Of a stretch of DNA of 64,000 nucleotides, positions 18,441 to 27,600 are shown piece by piece; the first letter of the stretch is position 1; every line of letters starts with the position of its first letter. A program made the position numbers and the translations under genes. The stretch comes from Thalassoglobus polymorphus (lineage in GTDB: Bacteria; Planctomycetota; Planctomycetia; Planctomycetales; Planctomycetaceae). The stretch is taken from assembly GCF_007744255.1 (NCBI RefSeq), contig NZ_CP036267.1, positions 1 through 64,000 on the forward strand, written 5' to 3'. A model generated the notes under the pieces. That model searched no databases and was not told where the DNA came from. It saw only the letters and a program-made list of their open reading frames with translations.

Positions 18441-18833
18441 ATCTCATCATCCTTGAAAAGAGAGAATCCGGTATCATTGCATCGGATTGTGAGTCAGCAT
18501 GAATGTAGGGTTATGCTGAAGCTGCCAGGGAGAAGGGAACAGGTGATTCGCATGTAGTGATTGTAGGGCTTGTGGTGATTCTTTCCTTTGAGACGATTCC
18601 GTCTCAAAGAGGCGTTGTGCTCCATCGTATTTGTCGAACCTATCTTCGAGACCAGTCTCGTCGTGAGATGTCAGTGGTGTCCACGGAATGTGAGACATAC
18701 AGCAAATTGACTGTCGAAATTGTTTATCATCGACGAAATTGGGGCTCTTTCGTACAATGAACAGCCCCCCAAATGGATCCGTTGACGCGATGTGCTCTTC
18801 GATTCCCTCACTTCAGTAACACGCCGAGTCCTT
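18441..18833. other. 393-bp divergent intergenic region
   Basis: It lies between the OprB-type gene and the DUF1501 gene and presumably holds both promoters. Apart from an inverted repeat at 18586-18609 nothing stands out. The short open frames here have no ribosome-binding sites and no protein-like composition. Confidence 0.5.
18586..18609. promoter_or_regulatory. 9-bp inverted repeat (possible operator)
   Basis: CTTTGAGAC and GTCTCAAAG are perfect inverted arms separated by GATTCC. There is no adjoining T-run. It lies roughly midway between two divergent start codons, which suits an operator better than a terminator. Confidence 0.4.
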
Positions 18834-20279
18834 ATGTTTTTTCAGCCTGCCATCACTCGTTCTTCTCTTGTCTCTCGTCGAGAGATGTTGCTTGAGTCCG
18901 GAACCGGATTTGGTGCCCTGGCTTTGGCTTCGCTGCTTCCCCAATCGGCCCTTGGAGATGCCTCCGCTTCGATTTCACATATTGCGCCCCGTGCCAAGAG
19001 TGTGATCTTCCTGTTCATGGAAGGTGGCCCCAGCCAAATGGACCTGTTCGACCCGAAGCCGCAACTCAATAAGCTGGCAGGGAAGCCTCTACCTCCCGGA
19101 TACAAACGAGTTGTCACAGCCATGGGGGAACTCAACTCACCGTTACTCGCATCAAAACGGAAGTGGAAGCAATACGGCGAGGCCGGAACCTGGGTCTCCG
19201 ACTGGATTCCAAATATTGCGCAGTGTGTCGATGACATGGCTGTGATTCGTTCATGCTGGACGAATGGAATCAACCACTCAGGCGGTGTTTGTCAGATGAA
19301 CACTGGCACTCCATTAGCTGGACGTCCTTCATTAGGGGCTTGGGTGAATTACGGGCTCGGTACAGAAAATCAGAACTTACCTGCTTTCGTTGTGATGACC
19401 GATAACAAAGCACAGGTCACCAACGGTCCTCGAAACTGGGGAACAGGATTCATGCCCGCCAGTTATCAGGGAACCAAACTCGACGTCGGCAACGAGCCCA
19501 TTGCGAATCTCAACAATCCGGAAGGGATTTCGGTTGAGCGGCAACGAAACAAGTTGGGCCTGTTGAACTCGCTGAATCGTGACCACTTCAAAGATCGTAC
19601 ATTTCAAACAGAATTAGAAGCCAGAATCAAAAGTTACGAGCTCGCATTTCGCATGCAAGCGAATGCTCCAGAAGCGATTGATCTTGAATCAGAAACGGCT
19701 GCCACACAACAGCTTTACGGTTTGGACGATCCGAAAACAGAAGCGTATGGAAGGAACTGTCTATTGGCCCGGCGACTTGTTGAACGGGGAGTTCGATTTG
19801 TTCAACTGTATCATGGCGCCGGAAGTAAGTGGGACGCGCACCGCGACATTGAAGGGAACCATACTCGAATGTGCGGGCAAAGTGATAAGCCTGTTGCCGG
19901 TCTGATCAAAGATCTGAAACAGCGAGGACTCCTCGATGAGACACTCGTCGTCTGGGGAGGCGAGTTTGGCCGGACTCCGATGAGCGAAAAGGGAAATGGT
20001 CGGGACCATAATCCGACTGGCTTTACAATGTTCATGGCGGGCGGAGGTGTTGCTGGGGGACAGACAATCGGTTCGACCGACGATCTAGGATTCCACGCTG
20101 TCGAAGACCGCCTGCATGTTCACGATCTGCATGCTACGATTCTCTATCTGATGGGAATCGATCATATGAAGCTAACCTATCTACACAAAGGACGTCCGGA
20201 GCGGCCCACACAAAACGAAGGTGATGCCTACCGACTGATTACGCAGCGTCCCTTGGTCCGCAAGGAACTTTCATCGTAG
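18834..20279 (+). CDS. DUF1501 family protein, exported (sulfatase-like fold)
   Basis: A 481-residue protein. The N-terminus SLVSRREMLLESGTGFGALALASLL has a twin-arginine-like pair before a hydrophobic stretch, typical of this family. Conserved features include VIFLFMEGGPSQMDLFDPKP near residue 60, LVERGVRFVQLYHGAG, LVVWGGEFGRTP and GRDHNPTGFTMFMAGGG. DUF1501 proteins belong to the alkaline-phosphatase/sulfatase-like superfamily and are highly expanded in planctomycetes. They normally sit next to a DUF1549/DUF1553 cytochrome-like protein; no such partner is seen here. ATG at 18834 is preferred over a GTG at 18792 because the Tat-like signal follows it. Function is unknown. Confidence 0.88.
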   Translation: MFFQPAITRSSLVSRREMLLESGTGFGALALASLLPQSALGDASASISHIAPRAKSVIFLFMEGGPSQMDLFDPKPQLNKLAGKPLPPGYKRVVTAMGELNSPLLASKRKWKQYGEAGTWVSDWIPNIAQCVDDMAVIRSCWTNGINHSGGVCQMNTGTPLAGRPSLGAWVNYGLGTENQNLPAFVVMTDNKAQVTNGPRNWGTGFMPASYQGTKLDVGNEPIANLNNPEGISVERQRNKLGLLNSLNRDHFKDRTFQTELEARIKSYELAFRMQANAPEAIDLESETAATQQLYGLDDPKTEAYGRNCLLARRLVERGVRFVQLYHGAGSKWDAHRDIEGNHTRMCGQSDKPVAGLIKDLKQRGLLDETLVVWGGEFGRTPMSEKGNGRDHNPTGFTMFMAGGGVAGGQTIGSTDDLGFHAVEDRLHVHDLHATILYLMGIDHMKLTYLHKGRPERPTQNEGDAYRLITQRPLVRKELSS

Positions 20280-20487
20280 TTTCACACTGCTCACCGAATC
20301 TTCATCTGTTCTGCTGATTCGGACAATCAGAGGTCCACTCTCCAGTGAACGGGGGCATTATCCTGTTGCGTTCGCTGTTTGGCGGATGAAGTGCCAAACT
20401 GAGCTGGGATCACTTCCTTCCCATCCTGTTGTGAATCTACGAGGATTGGCGCAGTTCGAAACTCTCTCAAACTGTTGTGAGGACGCA

Positions 20488-21567
20488 ATGAAGTGGTCAT
20501 GGAAACTTGGCGAAGTTGCTGGCATTGGCATCTTCATGCATTCGACGTTTCTGATTTTGATCGTCTGGATCGGCGTGAGTTATTGGCGTGTGGAACAGAG
20601 CGCCCTGGCGGTTGTAGAAGGTGTCGGTTTTATTCTCGCTCTGTTTGGCTGTGTGGTCCTTCATGAATTGGGGCATGCCTTTGCAGCCAAGTCGTTCGGA
20701 ATTCAGACTCGCGACATCACTTTACTCCCGATAGGTGGGGTCGCTCGACTGGAGCGAATGCCCGAAGATCCTTGGCAGGAATTCATTGTCGCCATCGCCG
20801 GTCCGTTCGTGAACGTTTTGATTGCGATGGTTCTCTTTGTGGGCCTTACTGTGAGCGGAGCTTTGGGAACTCTGGAGGATCTGATCGCAACGAGCGGTTC
20901 GTTCCTGATGCGATTAATGTTCGTCAACGTCGTGCTCGTCGTCTTTAATCTGATCCCTGCTTTTCCAATGGATGGAGGCCGGGTATTGCGGGCGATCCTG
21001 GCTTCACAAATGGACTATGCCCAAGCAACTCGAATTGCTGCCACAGTTGGTCAGACCATTGCCATCGCTCTCGGATTTCTCGGTCTGATTTCGAATCCTG
21101 TACTCGTTTTGATTGCTTTGTTTGTCTGGATTGGAGCAGGCTATGAAGCTGCGTCTGTGACACTCCGCTCCGCCGTCAGTGGCATCACGGCTAAAGTTGT
21201 CATGCTGACTCACTACGAGACTTTGACTCCACAGGATTCGGTACAGGATGCTGTCGACCTGACGTTACGCGGATCTCAAAAAGACTTTCCTGTCATCGAC
21301 AATCAAGGAACTGTTCTCGGTGTTCTGACACAATCTGGAATGTTGAAAGCGATCACCTCAACCGGTCCCGACACGCAAGTTGTTGACGCAATGATCAGAG
21401 ATGTTCAACCGACCACGACTGGGGAAATGTTGGAGTCGCTGTTAGTTCGACTCAAGGATGAGGAATGCCAGACTGTCCCCGTCGTTGAACAGGGACAGCT
21501 CGTAGGGATCGTCACAATGGAGAACGTCAGCGAATTTCTACGAATCCAACAGGCCATCAACGCTTGA
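20488..21567 (+). CDS. site-2 intramembrane metalloprotease with C-terminal CBS pair (M50)
   Basis: A 359-residue membrane protein. Its zinc motif HELGHA lies near residues 57-62 in a transmembrane helix. The second motif, NLIPAFPMDGGRVLRA, near 155-170, supplies the third ligand aspartate. About five membrane helices cover residues 10-225. The C-terminal 130 residues form two CBS domains (AVDLTLRGSQKDFPVIDN, LVRLKDEECQTVPVVE), which in related proteins bind adenine nucleotides and gate activity. It resembles the SpoIVFB group, which cleaves membrane-bound transcription-factor precursors or anti-sigma factors. ATG at 20488 has GAGGA 5 bases upstream and starts the conserved MKWSWKLG; the open frame from 20386 is not supported. 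The substrate is unknown. Confidence 0.92.
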   Translation: MKWSWKLGEVAGIGIFMHSTFLILIVWIGVSYWRVEQSALAVVEGVGFILALFGCVVLHELGHAFAAKSFGIQTRDITLLPIGGVARLERMPEDPWQEFIVAIAGPFVNVLIAMVLFVGLTVSGALGTLEDLIATSGSFLMRLMFVNVVLVVFNLIPAFPMDGGRVLRAILASQMDYAQATRIAATVGQTIAIALGFLGLISNPVLVLIALFVWIGAGYEAASVTLRSAVSGITAKVVMLTHYETLTPQDSVQDAVDLTLRGSQKDFPVIDNQGTVLGVLTQSGMLKAITSTGPDTQVVDAMIRDVQPTTTGEMLESLLVRLKDEECQTVPVVEQGQLVGIVTMENVSEFLRIQQAINA

Positions 21568-21597
21568 GAACTTTACCGGGGAATCTGGCGAGCCCCG

Positions 21598-23646
21598 TTA
21601 GTCTTTGCTTTCGTTTCGGAGTTCAGAGATTTGATCCGCGCTGAGGCGTCCCTGGAAGATTTTGACCTCATCGATCCAGCCGTCGAAGTTGCGGCCGGTT
21701 CCGGCGCGATGCCCTCCGATGATGAGTCCACCTGTTTCACATGCAGGACCAGGAATGGGAACCGCATGTTCACTCACCTGTTTTCCGTTGACGTACAACC
21801 TGAGCTTCTTTTGATCAAACGTGAACGCAACGTGGTTCCATTTTCCGAGTAGCTGTTCCCGGTCAAGCAGCGTGTTAAATGGCCCTTGAGCACCTGTGGT
21901 TGGTGCAGCCTCTGGTTTCGAAGCGGGTTTCACTGTGAATGTGTAAAGTTGCAGGTTGATCTTGTCGGGCTGATCGGTCGCTCGCATTCCAAGCGACAGG
22001 TTCCAGGCTCCAGTTTGGCTCGGCTCCCCCTCTGCGGTGCTTTCCAGTAAGAATGATCTTGAACTGGAATCATGCTCTGGGAGAGTTTCCGGTTTGAACC
22101 ACATGGAAACAGTGTGTTCAGCGGAGTTGTCATCCAGAAAACTTCTTGGGACGGTCAAGTATTGTTGCTTGCTTCTTGAAAAGTGAACAGATCCTCCGAG
22201 AGCTCCATCCTGTTGGTTGATCGTTGGTCCGTTGACTGGAGTCGCATCGATGCGACTCCCCAATGGAGACTCATTCTTGAAACCGTTATCGAAGTTCCAG
22301 TGAGCACGCAATTCGGGAGCGGCGTCCTCGTCGCTGTCGACTGTCATTTCATTCAGGTCAATTTCGATCTTGCGATTTACAACTCCATCAGGTTGGCGAA
22401 ACTCAGCAATCAGCTTTGCATTCTCTGTGGTTCCGTCCGCAGTCAGTGTCAGAAATTGCCAGCCCTCGACCAGCGACCACTCAAGCGAAGGATGATAGAC
22501 GTCCAGTGATGTGATCGTCCGGGTGTGTCCTGGAGAAATGATAAAGTCGTGCAGATCATAACCGACTCGCTGGGGACGAATCAGATGACGGGCAACATGG
22601 ATATCTCCACCGAGGAGTACGACTCCACCGATCTTCTCAGTCTTGATGAAATCCAACAGAGCATCACGTTCGTACCAGTATGTGAACATGTCGTCGGTTT
22701 CGCGATTCTTCTTGTCCTGCCAGATCGCTCCCATCGACAGCACTTTGAATGGAGCCTTGGACTCTTTCAGACTCTTCAACAACCAGTCCCACTGCTCCGC
22801 TCCGAAGCAAGTCGGCTGTTTTGGATCAACCGGAGACGGTTCGGATTGTGAGAAATATCTGGGGTCGAGCAAGAAGACTTCCATCATTCCCAGATCGACT
22901 TTGTGATACACACCTTCAGTTCCGTTTCCATATTGAGAATGAGCGCGGTATTCCACAAAGCCCTGACGGGTCTTCCCCTTACCGTTCATCATGTTTAAGC
23001 CGTTGCCGTTATTGAGACCAAAGTCATGATCATCCCAGGTACCGACAACAGGTGTGTGAGCAGCCAATTTTTCAAGATCGGAAACCTGTAGGAACTGGCG
23101 TTGTTTCTCGCGCACGATCGCCAGATCCGAAGTGTCGATATACGGGGTGTCTCCCATCAGGAAGACCGTGTCGACACCTAATTTCTCCATCTCGTTCCAG
23201 ATGCCATTCGGTTCGATATCAACACAGGAAACGAAGCTTGCAGAGACGCGATTCCCTTTCCGGGCAGGGTCGACTGTGGTGAAAGTGTGATCCTTTTCTG
23301 AAGCGACAGATTCTTTCTGGCTCCCGCGGATCTCATCAATTTGATAGCTGTAGTTTGTTGCTGGTTTCAGACCGGTGACTTCAAACTTTGCGACAAAGTC
23401 ATTCGCTTCGGTAGCGGTCGTTGTCACTTTCTTGATTGGTTGACCATCTTTCAGGACGGTCAATTGCAACTTTGTCTCGATCTTTCCTGGTCGATACAGA
23501 ATCCGCGCGGTCGTCGGCTCGACTGTTCCAACAATCGGACCAACGATTTCGTCTGCCTCAGCGATGCCTCCCAGAGAAGTCAACGGGATGAGACCAGTGA
23601 AGAGGGCAAGCAACACAACTTTCGAAATCACAACTGGATGTTTCAC
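21598..23646 (-). CDS. PhoD-like metallophosphatase with C-terminal LamG-like domain
   Basis: A 682-residue exported enzyme. A signal peptide (about 1-31) is followed by an N-terminal beta-sandwich and a PhoD-type catalytic domain with FLMGDTPY, GTWDDHDFG and LLGGDIHVAR, whose Asp/His residues should hold the metal pair. Residues about 455-675 form a concanavalin/LamG-like fold (LRAHWNFDNG, VSMWFKPETL, WNHVAFTFD, LYVNGKQV, GWIDEVKIFQGRLS), probably sugar or surface binding. PhoD enzymes hydrolyse phosphodiesters or monoesters outside the cytoplasm; the attached LamG is a common planctomycete addition. The start is GTG, with AGGAG nine bases upstream. It is divergent from the ECF sigma gene. 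Confidence 0.9.
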   Translation of the reverse strand: MKHPVVISKVVLLALFTGLIPLTSLGGIAEADEIVGPIVGTVEPTTARILYRPGKIETKLQLTVLKDGQPIKKVTTTATEANDFVAKFEVTGLKPATNYSYQIDEIRGSQKESVASEKDHTFTTVDPARKGNRVSASFVSCVDIEPNGIWNEMEKLGVDTVFLMGDTPYIDTSDLAIVREKQRQFLQVSDLEKLAAHTPVVGTWDDHDFGLNNGNGLNMMNGKGKTRQGFVEYRAHSQYGNGTEGVYHKVDLGMMEVFLLDPRYFSQSEPSPVDPKQPTCFGAEQWDWLLKSLKESKAPFKVLSMGAIWQDKKNRETDDMFTYWYERDALLDFIKTEKIGGVVLLGGDIHVARHLIRPQRVGYDLHDFIISPGHTRTITSLDVYHPSLEWSLVEGWQFLTLTADGTTENAKLIAEFRQPDGVVNRKIEIDLNEMTVDSDEDAAPELRAHWNFDNGFKNESPLGSRIDATPVNGPTINQQDGALGGSVHFSRSKQQYLTVPRSFLDDNSAEHTVSMWFKPETLPEHDSSSRSFLLESTAEGEPSQTGAWNLSLGMRATDQPDKINLQLYTFTVKPASKPEAAPTTGAQGPFNTLLDREQLLGKWNHVAFTFDQKKLRLYVNGKQVSEHAVPIPGPACETGGLIIGGHRAGTGRNFDGWIDEVKIFQGRLSADQISELRNESKD

Positions 23647-23724
23647 TGCAGAAGACTCCTGGCGCGGCCTGCTCGGTCGCTGGATAAAGTTCCGGAACGG
23701 AAGGGGACGATAGAGTACGGCATT

Positions 23725-23746
23725 CGAGTATCAAATTAAATACTCG
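23725..23746. promoter_or_regulatory. 7-bp inverted repeat between divergent genes
   Basis: CGAGTAT and ATACTCG are perfect arms around an AT-rich loop of 8 bases. It lies between the PhoD-like and sigma-factor start codons, about 80 and 143 bp away. It is a candidate operator. Confidence 0.4.
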
Positions 23747-23888
23747 CGTCCCAGAGCGTACTCGCTCGCCGTGCCCGCTCTCCGTACATCGGGATTTCGA
23801 TGGTGAATTTCTTCGATGAGGCTCAACTGGCAGAATCAGAGATCGTATTGTGGTTTTCACTGGACCCGGTCGCGGATATGCTGATGGG

Positions 23889-24464
23889 ATGAACTCAGAG
23901 ACTTCTCAGCATGTGACTCAAATTCTATCGGCTCTCAATTCAGGGGAGCAGCAGGGAACCGATACGTTACTCCGGATTGTTTACAATGAACTTCGTCGGC
24001 TTGCGACCGCTCGGCTGAACCAGGAAGCATCCGGGCAAACTCTTCAACCAACTGCACTGGTACATGAAGCGTATTTACGTCTGGTGAAAGGAGATGAGCA
24101 ACAATCGTGGGATTCTCGTGGCCACTTCTTTGCAGCGGCTGCCGAAGCGATGCGACGAATTCTCATTGAAAATGCGCGTCGAAAAGCAGCCGTGAAACAT
24201 GGAGGAGGCCTGCAACGGCTCGAACTGGACGATGCCGACGCAGTTGTCTCGGCGACGGATCAAAAACTGTTGGAAGTCGATGAGGCGATTACCGAGCTAG
24301 AGAAGGTGGAACCATTGAAAGCGAAGCTGGTCAAGTTGCGATACTTTGCCGGGCTGGAGGAATCCGAGGCCGCGGCAGCTCTGGGGATTTCCCGAGCGAC
24401 AGCTTCGCGGTGGTGGACTTTTTCTAAAGCCTGGCTTTATGCACATATGAACGACGAGTCGTAA
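23889..24464 (+). CDS. ECF-type RNA polymerase sigma factor (planctomycete kinase-associated type)
   Basis: A 191-residue sigma-70 family protein of the ECF class resembling the TIGR02999 group. Region 2 includes LLRIVYNELRRLATARL, LQPTALVHEAYLRL and FFAAAAEAMRRILIENAR, the typical opening of the group. Region 4 has LRYFAGLEESEAAAALGIS followed by a recognition helix containing RATASRWW. It directs RNA polymerase to its target promoters. No anti-sigma gene adjoins; instead a transmembrane Ser/Thr kinase follows on the same strand after 186 bp, the pattern of kinase-linked ECF groups. Control by phosphorylation is therefore a reasonable inference. ATG at 23889 is chosen over a GTG at 23850 because it starts at the conserved N-terminus. 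Confidence 0.92.
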   Translation: MNSETSQHVTQILSALNSGEQQGTDTLLRIVYNELRRLATARLNQEASGQTLQPTALVHEAYLRLVKGDEQQSWDSRGHFFAAAAEAMRRILIENARRKAAVKHGGGLQRLELDDADAVVSATDQKLLEVDEAITELEKVEPLKAKLVKLRYFAGLEESEAAAALGISRATASRWWTFSKAWLYAHMNDES

Positions 24465-24650
24465 CGACTGTCAGCTAATATGTTTAGAGCTCGGGGCCGA
24501 GTCAGCGAGAAGTACAGTTCGGATGATTTTACAAATTTCGTGAGGCGCAACGAGACAAAAAAACGCATGACCTGTCGGACCGTAATAACATTCCCGCGAG
24601 GAAGAAAGCGGCATCCATATCCGCAAGTGATATGACCTTGGAGAGAAAAT

Positions 24651-27600
24651 ATGTCCGACGCAACCCCCAATGAGCCCTCTGAAACGTTTCAGGAAACATC
24701 TGTCGATCCGAACTCGATTGAAGGAGTTTTTCTCACAGCGTTGGCAAAATCAACTCCGGAAGAATGTGAAGCATTTCTGAAAGAAGCTTGCGGAGACAAT
24801 GCAGAACGTCGACAGCGAATTGATGCCCTCCTGCGTGCATACAACGATGCCGGAAGTTTTCTGGAGACACCTCCCCAAGGTGTGCCCACGAGTCTCGATC
24901 CACTGAGTTTCGACTTTCTGGAACCTACCGAAGACCCCGGGTTGTTGGGGACTTTGGGCCCGTACGAAATTTACGAAGTGATTGGTCGAGGCGGGATGGG
25001 CATCGTCTTTCGTGCTCGAGATCCCAAGCTGAACCGTGTGGTTGCTGTGAAAGTTCTCGCACCCGAACTGGCAGCCAATCCCAATGCCAAAAGACGATTT
25101 GTTCGAGAAGCTCAGGCTGCTGCGGCTGTCTCGCATCCCCATGTCGTCACGATTCACGCAGTCGATGAAGATGAGAAAATTCCTTATCTGGTCATGGAAT
25201 GTGTTGTCGGGCAGTCGCTGCAACAAAAACTCGACAAAGTTGGATCGCTACGATTAACCGAAGTGCTGCGGATCAGCAAACAGGTCGCTGAGGGGCTGGC
25301 AGCTGCTCACAAGCAAGGGCTGATTCATCGTGATATCAAACCTGCGAACATTCTCCTGGAGAACGGTGTGGAACGAGTCAAAATCACCGATTTTGGTCTG
25401 GCTCGGGCGGTCGACGATGTCTCAGTCACTCGAACCGGTGAAGTCGCCGGGAGTCCGCAGTTTATGTCTCCTGAGCAGGCGATGGGGCAGCGTGTCGATC
25501 AGCGGAGTGATTTGTTCAGTTTAGGCTGCGTGATGTATGCGATGTGTGCCGGACGTTCACCATTTCGGGCGACCAGTGTTGCGGCGGCCATTCGACGAGT
25601 TTGCGATGACAACCCGCGACCAATCGAGGAAATCAACGCGGAAGTCCCGGAGTGGATGATTGCGATCATCGAAAAACTTCTCGATAAAGATCCCGGTCAA
25701 AGATTCCAGACAGCCGAGGAAGTGGTCGAAGTATTGGAAGACCACTTAGCGGGTGTTCAAGGATCGAACCCGGTACAACAACGTACCTATCGGGCTAAGA
25801 GAGTTTCCACGCCCAGTGCGCAACCTCCAGTCAATCACTCATCCAATCCTCGTGTTGTGGTTGGAAGCATCTTGAGTGTAATGGGAGCAATTTTGTGTCT
25901 TGGTGGAATTCTGCTGACCGCTGTCAATTTGAGTAACGAAGTACAAATCGCAGGAGCCGGTTTCTCTCCGCTGTGGGCGATTTTTGTGGGAGCAGCTCTG
26001 GCCTTTGCCGGTCAACTTTTAAAGCAGAAACGACTCACATCAGGAAGTTGGCTTATTCTTTTATTGTTGCTGCTCGGTCCTGCTGGCTTTGCAATCTGGC
26101 TGATCAAGAAAAATGATTTTGAAGAAGCTGACCGTAAAGCGAGTGAAGAAGATCCGATCGCGACCACGCAGGAATTTACTCAACAAGTTCCTGATGGACT
26201 GCCGTTGCTGGATCGACTCTCATCGAGTTTGATGCGGCTGGCTTTGCTTGGCCCAGTCTTTTTGCTGATCGGGTTTTGCATCTGGGCCATGATGCCAAAA
26301 ATGATCGAAGGCGAACTGGTGCAGTTCATTATTATGGGGATCGGGCCAGCGTTGTTTGGAGCAGCGATCATCGGTTGGTTTGGGAGCCATTTGAAGAATG
26401 ATGAATGGGGTTGGGAAGCCTACTACAAAGGTGTTTGTGCCGGGTTCCTCGCCATACTTCTTCCTCCTGTCTGGCTGGTTGGAATTCCGATTGGGTTTGC
26501 ATCCCTATGGATTTTGAATCAACAGGAAGTGATTCAATCCTTTCGTGAAAAAGGAAAGGGCGAGGCCGTCCGAGTTGTGGTCCCAAGTTTTCTATTGGAT
26601 ATTGGGACTGTCATCGGAGCATTGGTTTCCTCATCCCTTTTGATTCTTATTGCGGTGAATGCGGATGGCCTTTTCAGTTCAGTCAATTTTATTGAGGGAA
26701 TGCTCTCCTTTCTCGGTCTGTCGCTACTGCTGCTTCCTTTTCGAGGGGAACTTTTTCGAGGGCGTTTTTTGAGAGATCTCAGTCTTTGCCTGGGAGTGAC
26801 CCTCCTTGCAGGTCTTGGGTTTGCAGTTGTGAGAGAGGGAGGGATCGGAGTTCCAGAAATGATTGTTGTCGGAACAATCGTTTCCATTCTGCTTCTTCTA
26901 CCAGTGCTCATTGTGTGGAAATTTCTAATTGCTCCTGCTCAACAACGAAGTGAGACACCGACGATTCCACTCGCAAGGCCAATCGCTCAGAAGCAACCGA
27001 AGTGGTCGTTGGGAAGACGGCTGCTGATTGGGGGGCTGGTTGGAATATTCATCCTTGGAGTTCAGTATGCAGCTCCTCAACTGCAACAGGCGTTTTCCCC
27101 ACTCGGTTCGCTTGTGGTTGAACACTCTGGATCGGTGAAACCGGAAGCAATTCTGATTGATGGAAAGCAGGTCCGTTCAGCAAAGCAGTCCGGTGATATC
27201 ACTCTCTTCAAAGGACTCAAGCCGGGGCTTCACAGAATACAGATTACTTTGAATGGGGACCGGGATGAATTCGAGAAAATTAATAACTACGAGATCAACA
27301 TTCGACCAGGTGTGACTCATAGGATTCCACTGCGTCGCTTAGTCAAAATGAATGCAGGGATGGAACTCGGACCGGCATCGGGCGAGTACGGAGGATTGAT
27401 TTTAGAAATTCAAGACCCCAAATTGAAAGTTCTTCTCGTGAGGTTCGACTCCAACGATACCGGATTTCGTGGCAATCTCTTGAGTCAAGGAGAACATCAG
27501 GTTTCAGTCGGGAAGTATCAAATTGTCCTCCTCGATGGGCTTGCCGGTTGGTTTCTGAATCTCAAAGATGAGCAAAGCAACCAGTCTTTCAAGCAGGTTT